Assembly: GCF_030440515.1 (NCBI RefSeq)
Contig: NZ_CP076543.1
Coordinates: 5,776,501-5,840,500, forward strand
Reading direction: 5' to 3'
From: Streptomyces xanthophaeus
GTDB lineage: Bacteria; Actinomycetota; Actinomycetes; Streptomycetales; Streptomycetaceae
Length of the DNA stretch: 64,000 bases
Position 1 is the stretch's first letter. The number at the start of each line of letters is the position of its first letter. The notes beneath the pieces were generated by a model, which saw only the letters and a program-made list of their open reading frames with translations, did not search any database and was not told where the DNA came from. The position numbers and the translations under genes were made by a program. Below, piece by piece: positions 16,638-24,811 of the stretch.

Positions 16638-17438
16638 GTGGCTGAGCTTGGGTTTGTCCATCTGGGCTTCGGAACGGAATCCGTCGAGTACACCCAGGCC
16701 TGGGAAGAACAGCGCAGGGTGCACGCGGCCCGCTTCGCGGACGAGATCGAGGACACCTGCCTGCTGCTGGAGCACCTGCCGGTCTACACGGCGGGCCGGC
16801 GCACCGACCCCAGCGAGCGCCCGCTCGACGGCACCCCCGTCGTCGACGTGGACCGCGGCGGCAAGATCACCTGGCACGGCCCGGGCCAGCTGGTCGGCTA
16901 CCCGATCATGAAGCTGCCCCGCCCCGTGGACGTCGTCGCCCACGTCCGCCGCCTCGAAGAGGCCCTGATCCGCACGGCCGCCGAGTTCGGCCTGGAGACC
17001 ACCCGGGTCGAGGGCCGCTCCGGTGTCTGGGTGCTGGGCGACCCCGTCGAGGAGCGCCCCATGATCGGCGGCCTCTCGCTGGAGCTCGACCCCCGGCTGG
17101 CCGATGAGGAGTTCGACCCGCGGCTGAACGGCCCCGAGTACGCCCCGTCCAACGCCGGCCAGCGCCGCGAGGACCGCAAGCTCGCCGCCATCGGCATCCG
17201 CGTCGCCAAGGGCGTCACGATGCACGGTTTCGCGATCAACGTGAACCCGGACAGCACCTGGTTCGACCGGATCATCCCCTGCGGTATCCGGGACGCCGGT
17301 GTGACCTCGCTCTCGTACGAACTGGGCCGGGAGATCACCATCGCAGAGGTGCTTCCGGTGGCCGAACGGCACCTGAAGGACGTACTGGAGCACGCGGAGC
17401 CGAAGCCCCGCGAGATAGAGCCGGCCGTGGGCTCCTAG
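16638..17438 (+). CDS. lipB: Octanoyl-[acyl carrier protein]:protein N-octanoyltransferase
   Basis: LipB moves octanoate from acyl-ACP to lipoyl domains, the first step of lipoate synthesis. Seen here: [17 protein letters not shown] (family RxxxHG-like motif), the lysine in [15 protein letters not shown] and the acyl-carrying Cys in [14 protein letters not shown] block of about 45 residues ([19 protein letters not shown]... to SNAGQRRED) lies between GVWVLGD and KLAAIGI and makes the protein longer (266) than typical LipB (about 215). GTG start at 16638 has a strong AGGAGG seven bases upstream. lipA follows after 121 bases. Targets in this window include the acyltransferase at 28579. Confidence 0.95.
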   Translation: MAELGFVHLGFGTESVEYTQAWEEQRRVHAARFADEIEDTCLLLEHLPVYTAGRRTDPSERPLDGTPVVDVDRGGKITWHGPGQLVGYPIMKLPRPVDVVAHVRRLEEALIRTAAEFGLETTRVEGRSGVWVLGDPVEERPMIGGLSLELDPRLADEEFDPRLNGPEYAPSNAGQRREDRKLAAIGIRVAKGVTMHGFAINVNPDSTWFDRIIPCGIRDAGVTSLSYELGREITIAEVLPVAERHLKDVLEHAEPKPREIEPAVGS

Positions 17439-17559
17439 CCTTCTGGCCCAGCCCCGGGAATGAGACCGGCCGCTCGCAGGTTGGCCGACGTAAGAGCGTA
17501 TGAAATTACGGGCGTACCCTGGTGGGCGCCCGAACAATCGAAGTCACAGGGAGCCGGTC

Positions 17560-18513
17560 GTGTCCGCAGTCGCACCCGACGGACGCAAGATGCTGCGCCT
17601 GGAGGTCCGTAACGCCCAGACCCCCATCGAGCGCAAGCCCGAGTGGATCAAGACCCGGGCGAAGATGGGTCCCGAGTACACCAAGATGCAGGCCCTGGTG
17701 AAGGGCGAAGGACTGCACACGGTGTGCCAGGAGGCCGGTTGTCCCAACATCTACGAATGCTGGGAGGACCGCGAGGCCACCTTCCTCATCGGTGGTGACC
17801 AGTGCACCCGGCGCTGTGACTTCTGCCAGATCGACACGGGCAAGCCCGAGGCGCTGGACCGCGACGAGCCGCGGCGCGTCGGCGAGTCCGTGGTCACGAT
17901 GGACCTGAACTACGCCACCATCACGGGCGTCGCGCGCGACGACCTGGCCGACGGCGGCGCCTGGCTGTACGCGGAGACCGTGCGCCAGATCCACCAGCAG
18001 ACGGCGGGCCGCGAGTCCGGCCACACCAAGGTCGAGCTGCTGGCCCCCGACTTCAACGCGGTCCCGGAGCTGCTGGAGGAGGTCTTCGCCTCCCGCCCCG
18101 AGGTCTTCGCGCACAACGTCGAGACGGTGCCGCGCATCTTCAAGCGGATCCGCCCCGGCTTCCGCTACGAGCGCTCGCTCGACGTGATCACCAAGGCCCG
18201 CGCCTACGGCCTGGTGACGAAGTCGAACCTGATCCTCGGCATGGGCGAGGAGCGCGAGGAGGTCTCGCAGGCCCTGAAGGACCTGCACGAGGCCGGCTGC
18301 GAGCTCATCACCATCACGCAGTACCTGCGGCCCTCGCCGCGGCACCACCCCGTCGAGCGCTGGGTGAAGCCGGCCGAGTTCGTGGAGCTGGCGAAGGAGG
18401 CCGAGGAGATCGGCTACTCCGGAGTGATGTCCGGCCCGCTGGTCCGCTCGTCCTACCGTGCGGGTCGCCTCTACCAGCAGGCGATGGAGAAGCGCAGCGG
18501 AGCCGTGGCGTAG
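17560..18513 (+). CDS. lipA: Lipoyl synthase (radical SAM)
   Basis: 317 residues. LipA inserts two sulfurs into octanoylated lipoyl domains using two 4Fe-4S clusters. The auxiliary cluster cysteines are in [13 protein letters not shown]. The radical-SAM triad is CTRRCDFC. The C-terminal [12 protein letters not shown] carries the Arg-Ser-Ser-Tyr motif that ligates the auxiliary cluster. GTG at 17560, preceded by AGGGAG, gives the normal length. It lies downstream of lipB; a promoter of its own may lie in the 121-base gap, which has an AT-richer stretch near 17493-17505. Confidence 0.96.
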   Translation: MSAVAPDGRKMLRLEVRNAQTPIERKPEWIKTRAKMGPEYTKMQALVKGEGLHTVCQEAGCPNIYECWEDREATFLIGGDQCTRRCDFCQIDTGKPEALDRDEPRRVGESVVTMDLNYATITGVARDDLADGGAWLYAETVRQIHQQTAGRESGHTKVELLAPDFNAVPELLEEVFASRPEVFAHNVETVPRIFKRIRPGFRYERSLDVITKARAYGLVTKSNLILGMGEEREEVSQALKDLHEAGCELITITQYLRPSPRHHPVERWVKPAEFVELAKEAEEIGYSGVMSGPLVRSSYRAGRLYQQAMEKRSGAVA

Positions 18514-18704
18514 GTTGCGGGTCCGTCCGGGAGAACCGGACGCGAGCGCCCGTCCGCTCGTCCGTGACGCGAGCGTGTGAAGTCGCGCACAAAGCGTTAC
18601 TAGTGGGTAACACCGCATCGACGCGGCCCCTAGGCTCTTCCCTGAGGAAGAGTCCGGCGGGCCGCGTCAGTGTTTGCAACGTGTCAATCACATTTGACCG
18701 ACCG

Positions 18705-18731
18705 GTCACGCCCTGGTAACACCAGTCAGTG
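18705..18731 (+). promoter_or_regulatory. Weak GlnR-like site upstream of the 71-residue gene
   Basis: GTCAC-N6-GTAAC-N6-CAGTG at 18705-18731 keeps the six-base spacing of GlnR boxes, but its half sites match less well than at 3454 and 20329. The 271-base gap 18514-18784 also holds GTTAC-N6-GTAAC (18596-18611). No gene is seen in the gap. Confidence 0.25.
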
Positions 18732-18784
18732 ACGCTTGGTCCACGCACCGCACACACCGCTCGCACCGCACAGAGGCGAGCATC

Positions 18785-19000
18785 GTGAAAGGGATCGACA
18801 TCATGCAGGCCGCGCCCGTACGCGCCATTGCCATCCCGACCCTCTCCGACGCCTTCCGGGGCATTGAGTCCCTGCTGATGAGCGGGGCCCGCCGCAACGC
18901 CTGGACGGCGGTCCTGGAGGACCGCAAGAGGGCCAAGGACCGGGTCGAAACCGAACATGTACTTGAGGCCGCGGCTACCCGAACCCCGCAGGCCACGTAA
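18785..19000 (+). CDS. Small conserved hypothetical protein between lipA and the DUF4191 gene
   Basis: 71 residues, starting from a GTG at 18785 or the ATG at 18803. The sequence (PVRAIAIPTLSDAFRGIESLLMSGARRNAWTAVLEDRKRAKDRV) is mostly helical and charged at the end, without a membrane segment. A small gene seems conserved at this place in Streptomyces. Only 10 bases separate it from the next gene, so they are probably one transcript. Function unknown. Confidence 0.65.
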   Translation: MKGIDIMQAAPVRAIAIPTLSDAFRGIESLLMSGARRNAWTAVLEDRKRAKDRVETEHVLEAAATRTPQAT

Positions 19001-19010
19001 ACTTCGCTTT

Positions 19011-19709
19011 ATGGCGAGGAAGTCAAACGCAGAGACTGCTGCGAACCCCGGGCGACTGAAGCAGATCGCCCTGACGTACAAGATGACGCGCAAGGCGGAC
19101 CCGAAGGTCGGTCTGATCGTCGCAGGCGTGGGCATCGTCACCTTCGGTGTCTTTCTCGCGATCGGCTTCCTGGCCGGGCTTGAGCTCTACCTGGGCATCC
19201 TGGGATTCCTGGTGGCGTTCCTCGCGATGGCGATCGTCTTCGGGCGGCGGGCCGAGCGGGCTGCCTTCGGGCAGATGGAAGGTCAGCCGGGAGCGGCCGC
19301 GGCCGTACTGGACAACGTGGGACGGGGCTGGACGACCACCCCTGCCATCGCGATGACCCGGCAGCAGGACATCGTCCACCGCGCCGTCGGCAAGGCTGGC
19401 GTCGTGCTGATCGCCGAGGGCAACCCGAACCGGGTGAAGCCGCTGCTCGCGAACGAGAAGAAGAAGCTGGCCCGGATCATGCCGGACGTACCGGTGCACG
19501 ACTTCATCGTGGGTACGGGCGAGGGCGAGGTGCCGCTCAAAAAGGTGCGCACCACCCTGCTCAAGCTGCCGCGCGTGCTGGCCGGCCCGCAGATCACCGA
19601 GGTCAACGACAAGCTGCGCGCCATGGGTGATCTCATGAGCAACATGCCGCTGCCGAAGGGCCCCATGCCGAAGGGCATGAAGATGCCGCGCGGCGGAAAG
19701 ATGCGCTGA
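19011..19709 (+). CDS. DUF4191 family membrane protein
   Basis: 232 residues starting MARKSNAETAANPGRLKQIALTYKMTRKADP. Two adjacent transmembrane segments (KVGLIVAGVGIVTFGVFLAIGFLAG and YLGILGFLVAFLAMAIVFG) are followed by a soluble domain containing GVVLIAEGNPNRVKPLLANEKKKL and a Met/Pro/Lys-rich tail. DUF4191 occurs throughout actinobacteria next to lipA/glnA; the function is unknown. ATG at 19011 gives the conserved start. A 25-bp hairpin follows. Confidence 0.88.
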   Translation: MARKSNAETAANPGRLKQIALTYKMTRKADPKVGLIVAGVGIVTFGVFLAIGFLAGLELYLGILGFLVAFLAMAIVFGRRAERAAFGQMEGQPGAAAAVLDNVGRGWTTTPAIAMTRQQDIVHRAVGKAGVVLIAEGNPNRVKPLLANEKKKLARIMPDVPVHDFIVGTGEGEVPLKKVRTTLLKLPRVLAGPQITEVNDKLRAMGDLMSNMPLPKGPMPKGMKMPRGGKMR

Positions 19710-19730
19710 CCAGGTCACCTGATTTTCGTA

Positions 19731-19784
19731 TACGACACAGGGGTGCCCCCGAGCCCGCAGGCTCGGGGGCACCCCTGTGTCGTA
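19731..19784. terminator. Strong bidirectional terminator
   Basis: Perfect 25-bp stem (19731-19755 with 19760-19784) and a 4-base loop between convergent genes. Confidence 0.85.
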
Positions 19785-19812
19785 CGCGTTCCCCGCGGTC
19801 CTGGACGCGGTC

Positions 19813-20280
19813 CTAGATGCGGACCTGGACGGCGCGGGCCAGCCGGTCGTGGAGGCCGCGGCCGTCGCGGTCCCAGATCAGCGCCGGGACGACCAGGGCC
19901 AGCAGCAGCGTGCGCAGGACCACCCGGACGATGCCGAGGCGGTCGCCGGACTCCGAAATCACCCGGAGGCCCAGGATCCGCTTGCCGGGGGTGAAGCCCA
20001 CGGTGCCGACCGTCAGGATGGTGAAGGCCACGAAGAGCGCGAGGGTCCAGTTACCCGCCGCGGCCAGGTTGCCGCCGGTGATCAGCCCGTAGGCAATCAG
20101 CTGGCAGGCGATCCAGTCGATCACGACGGCGCCGAGCCGGCGCCCGAAGCGGGCCACCGAGCCGGGCCCCTGCTGGGGCAGGCCGAGCCGCTGACCCGGA
20201 TAGCCGAAGTCGACACCCATCTCCTCGGCGGCCGCGCGGGGGCCGGAGAGCCAGGATCCGATTGCCTGTCTGTTGTCCAC
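19813..20280 (-). CDS. RDD family membrane protein
   Basis: 155 residues. RDD domain with VARFGRRLGAVVIDWIACQLIAY in the first membrane helix (the Arg and Asp that name the family), a second helix near LALFVAFTILTVGTVGF, then GKRILGLRVISESGDRLGIVRVVLRTLLL and RGLHDRLARAVQV at the C terminus. GTG at 20280 starts the conserved VDNRQAIGSWLSGPR. It is divergent from glnA, and the GlnR box lies between them. RDD proteins are proposed ion or small-solute transporters; no substrate is known here. Confidence 0.85.
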   Translation of the reverse strand: MDNRQAIGSWLSGPRAAAEEMGVDFGYPGQRLGLPQQGPGSVARFGRRLGAVVIDWIACQLIAYGLITGGNLAAAGNWTLALFVAFTILTVGTVGFTPGKRILGLRVISESGDRLGIVRVVLRTLLLALVVPALIWDRDGRGLHDRLARAVQVRI

Positions 20281-20328
20281 CCGAACACGGTACCCGTGGC
20301 GCCGCACGGCCCTCCGGCCGGACCCTGG

Positions 20329-20366
20329 TTAACTTGTGCGAAACAAATGGGTCATGCTTGGGAAAT
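20329..20366 (+). promoter_or_regulatory. GlnR box upstream of glnA
   Basis: TTAAC-N6-GAAAC-N6-GTCAT-N6-GAAAT at 20329-20366, the classic double GlnR box. It lies about 100 bases upstream of the glnA ATG. Confidence 0.88.
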
Positions 20367-20465
20367 CCCGTCTGCTTATGGTCGGGTCAGCGTGCGGCAC
20401 CGCACTGACGCACCACGAGCTATAAAGCCCGTCCCTGCCCCGGGGCCGGGAGTAGGAGGAGTTGG

Positions 20466-21875
20466 ATGTTCAAGAACGCCGACGAAGTGAAGCAGTACAT
20501 CGAGGAGAACGACGTCAAGTTCGTCGACGTCCGCTTCTGCGACCTGCCTGGTGTGATGCAGCACTTCACCATCCCGGCGCGAGCGTTCGACCCGGCGGAG
20601 GAGCTCGCCTTCGACGGATCCTCGATCCGCGGCTTCCAGGCGATCCACGAGTCCGACATGGCGCTGCGTGCCGACATCACCACCGCGCGTCTGGACCCGT
20701 TCCGCAAGGACAAGACGCTCAACATCAACTTCTTCATCCACGACCCGATCACGGGTGAGGCCTACAGCCGCGACCCGCGCAACATCGCGAAGAAGGCCGA
20801 GGCGTACCTCGCCTCCACCGGCATCGCCGACACCGCGTACTTCGGCCCCGAGGCCGAGTTCTACGTGTTCGACAGCGTGCGCTTCGCGACCTCCGCGAAC
20901 GAGGGCTTCTACCACATCGACTCCGAGGCCGGCGCCTGGAACACCGGTTCCGAGGAGAACAACCGTGGTTACAAGGTCCGCTACAAGGGTGGTTACTTCC
21001 CCGTAGCCCCGGTCGACCACTTCGCCGACCTGCGCGCCGAGATCTCCCTCGAACTGGACGCCCAGGGCCTCCAGGTCGAGCGTCAGCACCACGAGGTCGG
21101 CACCGGTGGCCAGGCCGAGATCAACTACAAGTTCAACACGCTGCTCGCCGCGGCCGACGACCTGATGCTCTTCAAGTACATCGTGAAGAACGTCGCCTGG
21201 CGCAACGGCAAGACCGCCACCTTCATGCCGAAGCCGATCTTCGGTGACAACGGCTCGGGCATGCACGTGCACCAGTCGCTGTGGGCGAACGGCGACCCGC
21301 TGTTCTACGACGAGGCCGGCTACGCGGGCCTGTCGGACACCGCGCGCTACTACATCGGCGGCATCCTCAAGCACGCCCCGTCGCTGCTGGCGTTCACCAA
21401 CCCGACGGTGAACTCCTACCACCGCCTGGTGCCGGGCTTCGAGGCTCCGGTCAACATGGTGTACTCGCAGCGCAACCGCTCCGCCGCCATGCGCATCCCG
21501 ATCACGGGCTCGAACCCGAAGGCCAAGCGCGTCGAGTTCCGCGCGCCGGACCCGTCGTCCAACCCGTACCTCGCCTTCGCGGCGCTGCTGCTCGCGGGCC
21601 TCGACGGTGTCAAGAACAAGATCGAGCCGATGGAGCCGATCGACAAGGACCTCTACGAGCTCTCGCCCGACGAGCACGCGAGCGTCCCGCAGGTCCCGAC
21701 CAGCCTCGAGGACGTCCTCAAGGCCCTGGAGGCGGACCACGAGTACCTCCTGGCCGGCGGTGTCTTCACCCCCGACCTGATCGAGACCTGGATCGACTAC
21801 AAGCGCACGCACGAGATCGCCCCGATCGCGCAGCGTCCGCACCCGCACGAGTTCGAGCTCTACTTCGACCTCTAA
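20466..21875 (+). CDS. glnA: Glutamine synthetase, class I (GSI)
   Basis: 469 residues, the dodecameric bacterial enzyme. Visible motifs: [17 protein letters not shown], the metal-binding [30 protein letters not shown], and the ATP-site Arg region [20 protein letters not shown]. The adenylylation loop is [10 protein letters not shown] near residue 397, so GlnE control is possible, as in other streptomycetes. The ATG at 20466 has GGAGGA just upstream. Transcription is probably activated by GlnR. A hairpin terminator follows at 21890-21929. Confidence 0.97.
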   Translation: MFKNADEVKQYIEENDVKFVDVRFCDLPGVMQHFTIPARAFDPAEELAFDGSSIRGFQAIHESDMALRADITTARLDPFRKDKTLNINFFIHDPITGEAYSRDPRNIAKKAEAYLASTGIADTAYFGPEAEFYVFDSVRFATSANEGFYHIDSEAGAWNTGSEENNRGYKVRYKGGYFPVAPVDHFADLRAEISLELDAQGLQVERQHHEVGTGGQAEINYKFNTLLAAADDLMLFKYIVKNVAWRNGKTATFMPKPIFGDNGSGMHVHQSLWANGDPLFYDEAGYAGLSDTARYYIGGILKHAPSLLAFTNPTVNSYHRLVPGFEAPVNMVYSQRNRSAAMRIPITGSNPKAKRVEFRAPDPSSNPYLAFAALLLAGLDGVKNKIEPMEPIDKDLYELSPDEHASVPQVPTSLEDVLKALEADHEYLLAGGVFTPDLIETWIDYKRTHEIAPIAQRPHPHEFELYFDL

Positions 21876-21889
21876 TAACGCCTGATGGG

Positions 21890-21929
21890 AGGCCCCCCGC
21901 CACGCTCCACGGAGTGTGGCGGGGGGCCT
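21890..21929 (+). terminator. glnA terminator
   Basis: 19-bp stem with one G-T pair (21890-21908 with 21911-21929), then TTCCGCTTT. It begins 15 bases after the glnA stop. Confidence 0.85.
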
Positions 21930-22016
21930 TTCCGCTTTGACAGGGCCGCACGGGCGAGTGAGGGTGGAAATGACCTAAAAGCCCAATAAGCGAGACATGT
22001 GCGGAGGTGCATGAGA

Positions 22017-22583
22017 ATGCGCCGTAAGATCGTTGCGGCAGCCATGGCGGGCGCCGCGGGAATCGCAATAGGTCTGCTGCCCGTCGCCAGCGCCTCGGCT
22101 TCGGTCGTCACCGGTAACGGTGGCGGCGGCGGGAACGGCGGCTACGACTGCTGGCGCTACCCCTCCAACCGCTCCGACGCCCGGTGGGACGCCTGCTGCA
22201 ACCACGACTGGCGCAACCGCCCCAGCTGGTGCTGGGACCAGGGCGGCGTCGGCGGGTACAACGACAACTGGCGCGACGACCACAACTGGCGCGACTCGAA
22301 CTGGTCGAACTGGAACTGGAACGACTCCGGCCGCGGTGGCAACGGTGACTGGGGTAACCACGACGACTGGGGCAACGGCCGTGGCGGCAACGGCGACTGG
22401 GGCAACGGCCGCGGAGGCGACGGCGGCGGCAACTGGGGCGGCGACGGCGGTCGCGGTGGCGACGGCGGCGGCAACTGGGGCGGCGGGGGCGGTGACGGCG
22501 GTCGCGGAGGCGACGGCGGTGGAGGCAACTGGGGCGGCGGCGGAGGGGGCGGCGGTGGCGGTGGCGGCGGCTGGGGTGGCTGA
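22017..22583 (+). CDS. Secreted Gly/Trp/Asn/Asp-rich low-complexity protein
   Basis: About 188 residues. Signal peptide MRRKIVAAAMAGAAGIAIGLLPVASASA with a likely AXA cleavage. A short Cys-containing segment follows (YDCWRYPSNRSDARWDACCNHDWRNRPSWCWDQ: four Cys, several Trp), then repeats such as GGNGDWGNGRGG and GGDGGGNWGG, and a nearly pure glycine tail ending GGWGG. ATG at 22017 has GGAGG nine bases upstream; ATG at 22011 is too close to it. No family is recognised. It may be a wall- or surface-associated structural protein. Confidence 0.75.
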   Translation: MRRKIVAAAMAGAAGIAIGLLPVASASASVVTGNGGGGGNGGYDCWRYPSNRSDARWDACCNHDWRNRPSWCWDQGGVGGYNDNWRDDHNWRDSNWSNWNWNDSGRGGNGDWGNHDDWGNGRGGNGDWGNGRGGDGGGNWGGDGGRGGDGGGNWGGGGGDGGRGGDGGGGNWGGGGGGGGGGGGGWGG

Positions 22584-22634
22584 GCCCCACCCGGAAACGT
22601 AGAGCCGCGGGCCCTGCCCGACCCGAACCCGATG

Positions 22635-22677
22635 CGATGCCCCTGTTCCTACCCCTGGCGGAGGAGCAGGGGCATCG
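22635..22677. terminator. Hairpin at the 3' end of the TetR gene
   Basis: CGATGCCCCTG (22635-22645) pairs with CAGGGGCATCG (22667-22677) and the pairing extends inward imperfectly. It spans the TetR stop codon and lies between convergent genes. Confidence 0.5.
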
Positions 22678-23314
22678 CCCCTGTGAGGTCACGCAGGCAG
22701 CGGACCGCGAGTTCCGCCGGCGATCCGGGGCCCGAGACCGGGGCCTGCGTCGTCGACCACAGCTCCAGCGAGACACGGATCGCGTCCGTGGCCGCCGCCG
22801 CGAGCAGACGTACCTCCAGCGGGTCGGCCTCCGGGCCCGCCAGCCGGGAGATCACCGGGACCAGGTGCTCCTCGGAATCCTGGTTCACGCGGTACCAGAC
22901 CGCGCGCAGGGCCTGGTCGTCCGCCGCCGCGCGCAGCAGGCCGCGGGTCACCTCCAGGCCCTCCTCGACCGCCTGCTGTCCGCTCAGGGACCGGGTGACC
23001 GCGCGTTCCAGCGCCTCGCCCAGCGGCGTGCCGGGGTCCTCCTCGGCGAGCACGGCGCGCCAGGCGTCACCGCCGCCGGCCAGCAGCGGGGCCACCGCCT
23101 CCTGCTTGTTGCGGAAGTAGCGGTAGAAGGTGCGCAGTGCCACCCCCGCCCGGTGGGCGATGTCCTCGGCGGTGGTGCCGTCGGGGCCGTGTTCGGCGAA
23201 CAGTTCACAGGCCGCGCGGGCGATGTCGAGCTGGGTGGCGGCCTTGCGGCGCTCGGTCAGCGACTGGGCTCCGGGGCCGGCCTGGGGAGAGTACGGACGA
23301 GGGGATCTCACGGG
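22649..23314 (-). CDS. TetR-family transcriptional regulator
   Basis: About 221 residues. The TetR helix-turn-helix is clear: AARELF-like ARAACELFAEHGPDGTTAEDIAHRAGVALRTFYRYFRNKQEAV. The C-terminal ligand domain is not assignable to a subfamily. GTG at 23314 is taken as the start because an upstream ATG at 23362 would run through the promoter region shared with the divergent SDR gene. That region contains GCGTACCC (23319-23326) and GGGTACGC (23383-23390), a perfect but widely spaced inverted pair. It probably controls the SDR gene. Confidence 0.82.
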   Translation of the reverse strand, partial: PVRSPRPYSPQAGPGAQSLTERRKAATQLDIARAACELFAEHGPDGTTAEDIAHRAGVALRTFYRYFRNKQEAVAPLLAGGGDAWRAVLAEEDPGTPLGEALERAVTRSLSGQQAVEEGLEVTRGLLRAAADDQALRAVWYRVNQDSEEHLVPVISRLAGPEADPLEVRLLAAAATDAIRVSLELWSTTQAPVSGPGSPAELAVRCLRDLTGAMPLLLRQG

Positions 23315-23397
23315 TGAAGCGTACCCCCCGCCATCCCCGGCGATTACATGCTTTGTCGCCATGGCAAAACGTGTCATCACTTGGGTACGCTCGCGCC

Positions 23398-24168
23398 ATG
23401 AACCGTTACGAAGGACGTCGCGTCCTCATCACCGGCGGTGGCTCCGGCATCGGCCAGGCCACCGTCCACCGCATCCTCGCCGAGGGCGGCCGGGTCCACA
23501 CCGTGGACGTCAACGAGGCGGGCCTGAAGGCCACCGCCGACCGGGCCGCCGCCGACGGTCACGCGGCCCGGCTCACCACCGCGCTCCTCGACATAGCCGA
23601 CGAGAGCGCCGTCAAGGAGGGCGTGGCCGCCGCTGCCGGCGTCCTCGGCGGGATCGACGTACTCGTCAACGCCGCCGGCATCCTGCGCTCCGGGCACACC
23701 CACGAGACCACCCTGGACCTCTGGAACCAGGTCATCGGGGTCAACCTGACCGGCACCTTCCTGATGATCCGCGAGACCCTCCCGGCGCTGCTCGCGGGCG
23801 ACCGGCCGGTCGTCGTGAACTTCAGCTCCACCTCGGCGTCCTTCGCCCACCCCTACATGTCCGCCTACGCGGCCAGCAAGGGCGGCATCCAGTCCATGAC
23901 CCACGCGCTGGCCGCCGAGTACAGCAAGCAGGGCCTGCGCTTCGTCAGCGTGGCACCCGGCTCCATCGAGAGCGGCATGACCACCGGCAACGGCCCCGGC
24001 CTGCCGGAGGACACCGACTGGTCCCTCTTCGCCAAGCTGGCCCCGGCCCTCGGGCAGGGCTTCGCCGGCCCGCAGACCGTCGCCGGCGTCGTCGCCATGC
24101 TGGGCTCCGAGGACGGCGCGTTCATCACCGGTACGGAGATCCGCATCGACGGCGGCACGCACTACTGA
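23398..24168 (+). CDS. Short-chain dehydrogenase/reductase (SDR)
   Basis: 256 residues. Classical SDR: cofactor motif VLITGGGSGIGQATV, LVNAAGIL, catalytic Ser in NFSSTSASF and the YAASKGG active-site YxxxK, then the typical VAPGSIESGM and the C-terminal GTEIRIDGGTHY. Tyr/Lys/Ser are all present, so it should be active. Preference for NAD or NADP and the substrate are not evident. ATG at 23398 abuts the divergent TetR promoter. Its stop codon is immediately followed by the convergent DUF4240 stop. Confidence 0.9.
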   Translation: MNRYEGRRVLITGGGSGIGQATVHRILAEGGRVHTVDVNEAGLKATADRAAADGHAARLTTALLDIADESAVKEGVAAAAGVLGGIDVLVNAAGILRSGHTHETTLDLWNQVIGVNLTGTFLMIRETLPALLAGDRPVVVNFSSTSASFAHPYMSAYAASKGGIQSMTHALAAEYSKQGLRFVSVAPGSIESGMTTGNGPGLPEDTDWSLFAKLAPALGQGFAGPQTVAGVVAMLGSEDGAFITGTEIRIDGGTHY

Positions 24169-24690
24169 TCAGGCGCGGAACCGGTCCCACAGCCGGGGGA
24201 AGCGCTCCGCGAGCACGGCTTCGTTCTCGAAGTCCAGCGGGGCGCCCTCCGGCTCGGCCGCCTGCATCGGGATGCCCAGATCCGGCGCCACGGCTCCGGT
24301 CAGCTGCTCGTACGCCTCGTCGGCCGCGTACCCCAGCTCCTCGCCGTCCCCGTCGATCTCCTCGTCGAACTCGCCCAGGAGCTCCGCCAGCTGGTCGGGA
24401 TCGTGCACCCCGCCCTCGAACACCTCCCGCCCTTGGCCGATCAGCCAGCAGCGGAAGTAGTCGAAGGCGTCGTCGCTCGCCCCGTCGAGCAGCACCCAGG
24501 CCGCGCCCCACAGGTCCCAGGTGTACGCCCGGTTGTACCGGGACTCGAAGTGGCGGGCGAAGTCCAGGACGGAGTCCGGGTCGAGCAGTGCGAGCCGCTC
24601 CACGAGCAGCTCGGCGTGTTCCTCGGGGTCGCCGTCGGCGGCCTCGCGGGTACGGTCGACGATCTCCCAGAACTCCGTCTCGTCCATCAC
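24169..24690 (-). CDS. DUF4240 domain protein
   Basis: 173 residues, very acidic. Conserved pattern MDETEFWEIVDRTREAADGDPEEHAELLVERL, then FARHFESRYNRAYTWDLWGAAWVLLDGASDDAFDYFRCWLIGQGREVFE, which fits DUF4240. These cytoplasmic proteins often appear as single genes in Streptomyces; function unknown. A TTTTT-free hairpin lies upstream at 24741-24784 and separates it from aceE. Confidence 0.85.
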   Translation of the reverse strand: MMDETEFWEIVDRTREAADGDPEEHAELLVERLALLDPDSVLDFARHFESRYNRAYTWDLWGAAWVLLDGASDDAFDYFRCWLIGQGREVFEGGVHDPDQLAELLGEFDEEIDGDGEELGYAADEAYEQLTGAVAPDLGIPMQAAEPEGAPLDFENEAVLAERFPRLWDRFRA

Positions 24691-24740
24691 CGCTCCAGCA
24701 TCACGGGTTCACCCCCCGGCCGCCACCGCTCATACGGCCA

Positions 24741-24784
24741 AAGGCCGGTGTCCGACCCCCTTGGCGGGGCCGGACACCGGCCTT
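24741..24784 (-). terminator. aceE terminator
   Basis: Stem of 14 perfect pairs (24741-24754 with 24771-24784), extended inward with one mismatch. It lies 28 bases past the aceE stop. Confidence 0.75.
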
Positions 24785-24811
24785 CGGCGTGCTGTGCGCG
24801 GGCGCGGGACC

